Shown: one piece after another, positions 6,693 to 9,721 of the stretch
Numbering within the stretch: position 1 is the first letter of the stretch
How the letters are laid out: each line of letters starts with the position of its first letter
Assembly (NCBI GenBank): GCA_002254405.1
Contig: NJDH01000027.1
Location: forward strand, 1-9,721
DNA from: Candidatus Altarchaeales archaeon ex4484_96
GTDB taxonomy: Archaea > Altiarchaeota > Altiarchaeia > IMC4 > QMZM01
Length of the DNA stretch: 9,721 nt
Direction of reading: 5' to 3'
Notes under the pieces: model-generated
The model's database searches: none
Seen by the model: only the letters and a program-made list of their open reading frames with translations
Told to the model about the DNA's origin: nothing
Made by a program: the position numbers and the translations under genes

Positions 6693-9056
6693 ATGGAAAA
6701 AAAACCAATACTATGCCTGCTGCTTACATCATATATTCTCATGTCAGGGGTATCGGCCACAGAAGAGTTCATGTCCCTTGAATGGAAATACGATACCTCA
6801 GGCAGCGCAAGCCATGTATACCCTTTTAAGACATTCGAGGGGGAGAATGCCATAATAACGGGCGTATCATATTATACCACAACCGGTGCCGCCGGCTGGC
6901 TTGATGCAATAAATGAAAAAGGTGAGCTCCTGTGGGAGAAAAAAGGATTCCCTCCCATCTCATCCATGAGGGTGCTGGATTTAGACGGGGACGGGGAGGA
7001 TGAGATAATCATGGGGGTGCTGCAGTATATCTACTGCTACAACAGCAAGGGTAAAGAAAAATGGCATTATGCCACGGGACCGGGTAATGTAATAAACTGC
7101 CTTGAGATAGGGGACATCAACGGTGATGGGTCAGATGACATAATAGCGGGAGGAGACAGCACCCACTACAGCAACATCAACGTCGTGGACGGGGAAGGCA
7201 ACAGCATCTGGAAGGCCCGCACGGCACAGGCCGTTAATGCCCTGGCCATCGGCGACATCAACGAAAACGGCAAACCCGAGATTATAGCGGGCACGGTCGC
7301 AAAACATGGGATATTCTACAGCCCCTCCCGGGTGTACGTGTTTGACAGCAGCGGGAACAAGATGTGGGATAAGCTCATGGAAAGAGGAACCGCATCCGTT
7401 GAGGTGGCTGACATAGACGGGGATGGTAAAAAAGAGATACTTGCCGGATCCCTTCACTATTTCACGGTACTGGACCACCAGGCCAACAGACTAATGGACT
7501 ATGAAACAAAAGGCTATGTTAATGATATTATTGTCGCAGATATTGATGTCGATGGAGAAAACGAGATTCTTTTAGGCTCAAACGACCTGTATGTCTTGGA
7601 TTCAGAGGGGGAGCTTGAGTGGGAGAACTCCGCCGGGGGGGAGGCAATAAACGACATGGAGCTTGCGGATTTAAACTCAGATGGGCATCCAGAGATTATT
7701 ATCGGCTCAGACAGCATCTATATAGTTGACTACCATGGTGATGAAATATGGGAGTATGCCACCGAGAAAGCCGTTAAGGACATCCATTTAAGCGATGTTG
7801 ACGGCGATTCATATCCCGAGCTGGCTGCGGGCTCACTTGACAACTTTGTTTATAGTTTCAGCTCACAGATATACCAGCTGAGGATTAAGGCACAAAACAA
7901 TTATGCTGAGGCTAAAAGATATTATTCCTCGGGGCGCCTGGATACGGCGATGGAATACGCCCTGAAGGCTAAAGACTTCTACCAGCAGCTTGAAAACGAG
8001 CAGGGGATATCGGATACAAATAAACTCATAGAATATATCAACTCAGCGTCAACCAAAAAAATCGAGGAGAAACAGCTCGCATACTCCTACTACAACCAGT
8101 CAAGAGCCTGTTATCTTGCAGGGGATTACGTTAACTCCACCTACTGGGCGAGGAAGGCTCAATACAAGTATGATTCATTAAACAACGAGTCGATGGCTTT
8201 GAAGTCCGAGGAGATAATAAACAATTCGCTCAAGTTCATGCTAAAGGAGGCTGATGAATCCTACAATAAAGCATTAACACAATATAATGGGTCAAATTAT
8301 TCGGTTGCATTATCGCATGCGCAGTCTGCAGCTAAAAGATACGTGCAGCTGGGTTACATAAACCAGACCCTGGATGTGTTGGAGCTGGCAGCAGATGCTT
8401 ATACGCTGCTGGCTGAAAAACAGCGCTCAGGCGGCGAATTCGAGGAATCTGGCTATAGCGCCCAGAAGGCATTGTATATCTACTCCTGTATCGAGGAGTC
8501 GCCTAAGGGTTATCCGCCAGAGTGCTATCCAGGGGATATTAACCTGAAAAACATTTCATATATCGCAGTTGACTTACAAAACAGGTCCTTTAATGATAGC
8601 CTTTACATGAACGAATCAGTTTATCTGAAATCCATCATAATGGCTGCTTCATTAAACGATACCGGGGAATATAGTTTTTCGCTGGATTCAATTACGTCCC
8701 CTATAACCGGTTCGGTGGATTATCTCATCAAGCTGGTAACATGGAACAGCAGCATTTTAACGGTGGTTTTCGCGCTATTGGTAACAATTATATTGTTTGC
8801 GGCGCTTTATTCCATGCTAAGCGAGCAGGGTATTGTTCCCCCGATTGCTTTATTGGGTAAACTAACAAAAAAGGCGCATCTGCCGAAACGCAAACCCAAG
8901 CCTGTTATAAAGCAGGAACATAAACCCCTGGATGTGAAATACTCGGGTTATGATGTGGGGGGAGAACAAACCAAGACCGAATCCAAGGTGGATAAGATAA
9001 AAAAAGACAGCGTAAGAGGCGAGGGTTTAAGCCTGAATTCGCTTAAGGATGTCTAG
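6693..9056 (+). CDS. Membrane-anchored beta-propeller / helical-repeat surface protein ('stalk protein 2')
   Basis: Function unknown; 787 residues. Residues 1-23 look like a signal peptide (EKKP, then ILCLLLTSYILMSGVSA). Residues 25-396 form a propeller whose units combine a Trp-containing strand (such as KEKWHY, EIWEYA) with a DxDxDGxxEI calcium loop. Residues 397-602 hold three full helical repeats and a partial one, of the same kind as in stalk protein 1. A linker with many sequons and Cys residues follows, then one membrane segment (about 688-707) and an 80-residue Lys-rich tail that should be cytoplasmic. I prefer the ATG at 6693: the GTG at 6684 is also in frame, but its GTGA lies 5 nt before that ATG and may be the ribosome-binding site. 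icd follows after 8 nt. FG-GAP/VCBS-type propellers with Trp motifs like PQQ repeats often bind ligands or partners at the surface; the ligand cannot be read from sequence. Confidence 0.87.
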   Translation: MEKKPILCLLLTSYILMSGVSATEEFMSLEWKYDTSGSASHVYPFKTFEGENAIITGVSYYTTTGAAGWLDAINEKGELLWEKKGFPPISSMRVLDLDGDGEDEIIMGVLQYIYCYNSKGKEKWHYATGPGNVINCLEIGDINGDGSDDIIAGGDSTHYSNINVVDGEGNSIWKARTAQAVNALAIGDINENGKPEIIAGTVAKHGIFYSPSRVYVFDSSGNKMWDKLMERGTASVEVADIDGDGKKEILAGSLHYFTVLDHQANRLMDYETKGYVNDIIVADIDVDGENEILLGSNDLYVLDSEGELEWENSAGGEAINDMELADLNSDGHPEIIIGSDSIYIVDYHGDEIWEYATEKAVKDIHLSDVDGDSYPELAAGSLDNFVYSFSSQIYQLRIKAQNNYAEAKRYYSSGRLDTAMEYALKAKDFYQQLENEQGISDTNKLIEYINSASTKKIEEKQLAYSYYNQSRACYLAGDYVNSTYWARKAQYKYDSLNNESMALKSEEIINNSLKFMLKEADESYNKALTQYNGSNYSVALSHAQSAAKRYVQLGYINQTLDVLELAADAYTLLAEKQRSGGEFEESGYSAQKALYIYSCIEESPKGYPPECYPGDINLKNISYIAVDLQNRSFNDSLYMNESVYLKSIIMAASLNDTGEYSFSLDSITSPITGSVDYLIKLVTWNSSILTVVFALLVTIILFAALYSMLSEQGIVPPIALLGKLTKKAHLPKRKPKPVIKQEHKPLDVKYSGYDVGGEQTKTESKVDKIKKDSVRGEGLSLNSLKDV
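6765..7880 (+). other. Calcium-loop beta-propeller (seven canonical loops plus one degenerate unit)
   Basis: Seven loops start at residues 96 (DLDGDGEDEI), 141 (DINGDGSDDI), 188 (DINENGKPEI), 240 (DIDGDGKKEI), 283 (DIDVDGENEI), 326 (DLNSDGHPEI) and 368 (DVDGDSYPEL), spaced 42-52 residues apart. Each is followed by a short hydrophobic strand and Gly, like FG-GAP repeats. A Trp strand precedes each loop, except that the fifth has Met (RLMDYE). An extra N-terminal unit has the Trp strand (LEWKYD) but lacks the calcium loop (FEGENAIITG). This gives seven or eight blades, eight being my reading. Confidence 0.82.
7881..8498 (+). other. Three to four TPR-like repeats homologous to those of stalk protein 1
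   Basis: Units lie at residues 397-453, 454-513, 514-571 and a partial one at 572-602. They show the same pattern as stalk protein 1: a Tyr/Ala first helix (YAEAKRYYSSG, YYNQSRACYLAG, ADESYNKALTQY), a second helix ending in Ala-x-x-x-Tyr (ALKAKDFYQQ, ARKAQYKYDS, SAAKRYVQL), then a third Leu/Ile helix. The period is 57-60 residues. The likeness suggests duplication of a shared module rather than chance. Confidence 0.7.
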
Positions 9057-9064
9057 AAACCAAA

Positions 9065-9721
9065 ATGAAAAAAATAACTGTTATACCCGGGGATGGCATC
9101 GGTCCGGAGGTCGTTGATGCGACGTTGAAGATTATTGATGCCTCAGGAGCCAGGCTGGATTACGAGTATGCTGAGGCAGGTCAGGGGGTGATGGAAAAGG
9201 ATGGTACTCCACTGCCTGATTACGTCATTGAGGCGGTTAAGAGAAACAAGATAGCTTTAAAGGGTCCGATAACCACTCCAGTGGGCTCTGGTTTCAGAAG
9301 CGTTAATGTCGCGTTGAGGAAAAAGCTTGAATTATACGCTAACCTCAGGCCTGCAAGATCCTTAAAAGGCATATCCTCGCGATACGATGATGTTGATTTA
9401 GTGGTTGTGCGCGAGAACCTGGAGGGCCTATACATCGGGGACGAGAAATACCTTAACGAGGAGAAAACCGAGGCGCAGGCTATCAGGCTGATAACGCGTG
9501 CGGGCTCTGAGCGGGTTTATAAATACGCCTTCGATTATGCGATGCGTGAGGGAAGACATAAGGTTACAGCAGTGCATAAGGCTAATATATTAAAGTACAC
9601 GGACGGGATTTTTTTGGATGCTGGCAGAAAAATAAGCAAAGATTATCCCGGCATAGAGTTCGAGGACAGGATAATCGATAACATGTGCATGCAGTTGGTT
9701 AAAAAACCCCGGTTGTATGAT
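9065..9721 (+). CDS. icd: Isocitrate dehydrogenase, isocitrate/isopropylmalate dehydrogenase family (5' part; 3' end beyond right edge)
   Basis: Oxidatively decarboxylates isocitrate to 2-oxoglutarate; here it would supply carbon for glutamate or the TCA pathway. The 219 visible codons begin MKKITVIPGDGIGPEV, the family opening. The substrate loop FRSVNVALRKKLELYANLR keeps Ser, Asn, Arg and Arg at the spacing of E. coli Ser113, Asn115, Arg119 and Arg129. REN followed by Tyr four residues on matches Arg153/Tyr160, and VHKAN contains the Lys230 equivalent. Isopropylmalate dehydrogenases lack this Ser-x-Asn loop, so isocitrate is favoured. Methanogen-type AksF or another 2-hydroxyacid relative is the main alternative. 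The residues that separate NAD from NADP use lie beyond the window; the LYANLRP form hints at NAD (inference). It follows stalk protein 2 by 8 nt and is probably cotranscribed, with no strong ribosome-binding site. Confidence 0.85.
   Translation, partial: MKKITVIPGDGIGPEVVDATLKIIDASGARLDYEYAEAGQGVMEKDGTPLPDYVIEAVKRNKIALKGPITTPVGSGFRSVNVALRKKLELYANLRPARSLKGISSRYDDVDLVVVRENLEGLYIGDEKYLNEEKTEAQAIRLITRAGSERVYKYAFDYAMREGRHKVTAVHKANILKYTDGIFLDAGRKISKDYPGIEFEDRIIDNMCMQLVKKPRLYD

Noticed and set aside
6470..6781. Plus-strand reading frame crossing the scpA start, the intergenic gap and the stalk protein 2 signal peptide
   Set aside because: It overlaps two better-supported genes and has no recognisable motif or start signal.
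2105..9056. The two stalk proteins as subunits of a known appendage such as archaeal hami or pili
   Set aside because: No pilin signal or recognised hook sequence is visible; a C-terminal membrane segment with an internal tail argues for anchored proteins rather than filament subunits.
1..9721. CRISPR arrays, tRNA or rRNA genes, insertion sequences, defence genes
   Set aside because: I saw no direct repeat array, cloverleaf, transposase motif or terminal repeat. Nearly every base lies in an assigned gene.

Overview
The window looks like a gene-dense piece of an archaeal chromosome. Evidence: an archaeal-type SecF, an archaeal-type phosphopantetheine adenylyltransferase, the archaeal/eukaryotic form of glycyl-tRNA synthetase with a CxxC/CxxC insert, an archaeal ScpA, and AT-rich TATA-like boxes about 25-30 nt before several starts with little sign of strong Shine-Dalgarno sites. 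I cannot name the lineage; an uncultivated euryarchaeal or Altiarchaeota-like genome is possible but is only inference. There is no tRNA, rRNA, CRISPR array, transposon or gene desert; the longest non-coding gap is about 118 bp.

Layout, left to right. (1) 1-876, minus: 5' part of secF, running off the left edge. (2) A divergent promoter region with a 10-bp inverted repeat of two TATA-like boxes. (3) A plus-strand run: coaD (archaeal PPAT), coaB (a stand-alone phosphopantothenoylcysteine synthetase whose start overlaps the coaD stop), a large secreted, membrane-anchored helical-repeat protein ('stalk protein 1', 781 aa), and glyS, which starts inside the end of the stalk gene. (4) scpA on the minus strand, converging on glyS so tightly that the two stop codons share a CTAG. 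(5) A second divergent region with one near-symmetric TATA box. (6) On the plus strand a second surface protein ('stalk protein 2', 787 aa: signal peptide, calcium-loop beta-propeller, helical repeats, one membrane segment, basic tail), followed 8 nt later by the 5' part of an isocitrate dehydrogenase gene cut by the right edge.

How the genes fit together. coaD and coaB act in the same pathway (coenzyme A) and are probably translationally coupled. The other housekeeping genes are not functionally linked. The least explained content is the pair of large surface proteins. They share a roughly 57-78-residue repeat that looks like a TPR hairpin plus a third helix (eight copies in protein 1, three to four in protein 2), the same orientation (repeats outside, one C-terminal membrane segment, charged tail inside), and many N-glycosylation sequons restricted to the outside helical parts. 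Protein 1 invests in a long cytoplasmic coiled coil with a SHOCT-like motif; protein 2 invests in an external propeller. A plausible but unproven reading is that they are partners in an envelope-spanning sensor, adhesion or scaffold complex.

Other points worth checking: CoaB carries Thr where the catalytic Asn of the family is expected, and GlyRS carries Ala where the glycine-pocket Ser of the family is expected.
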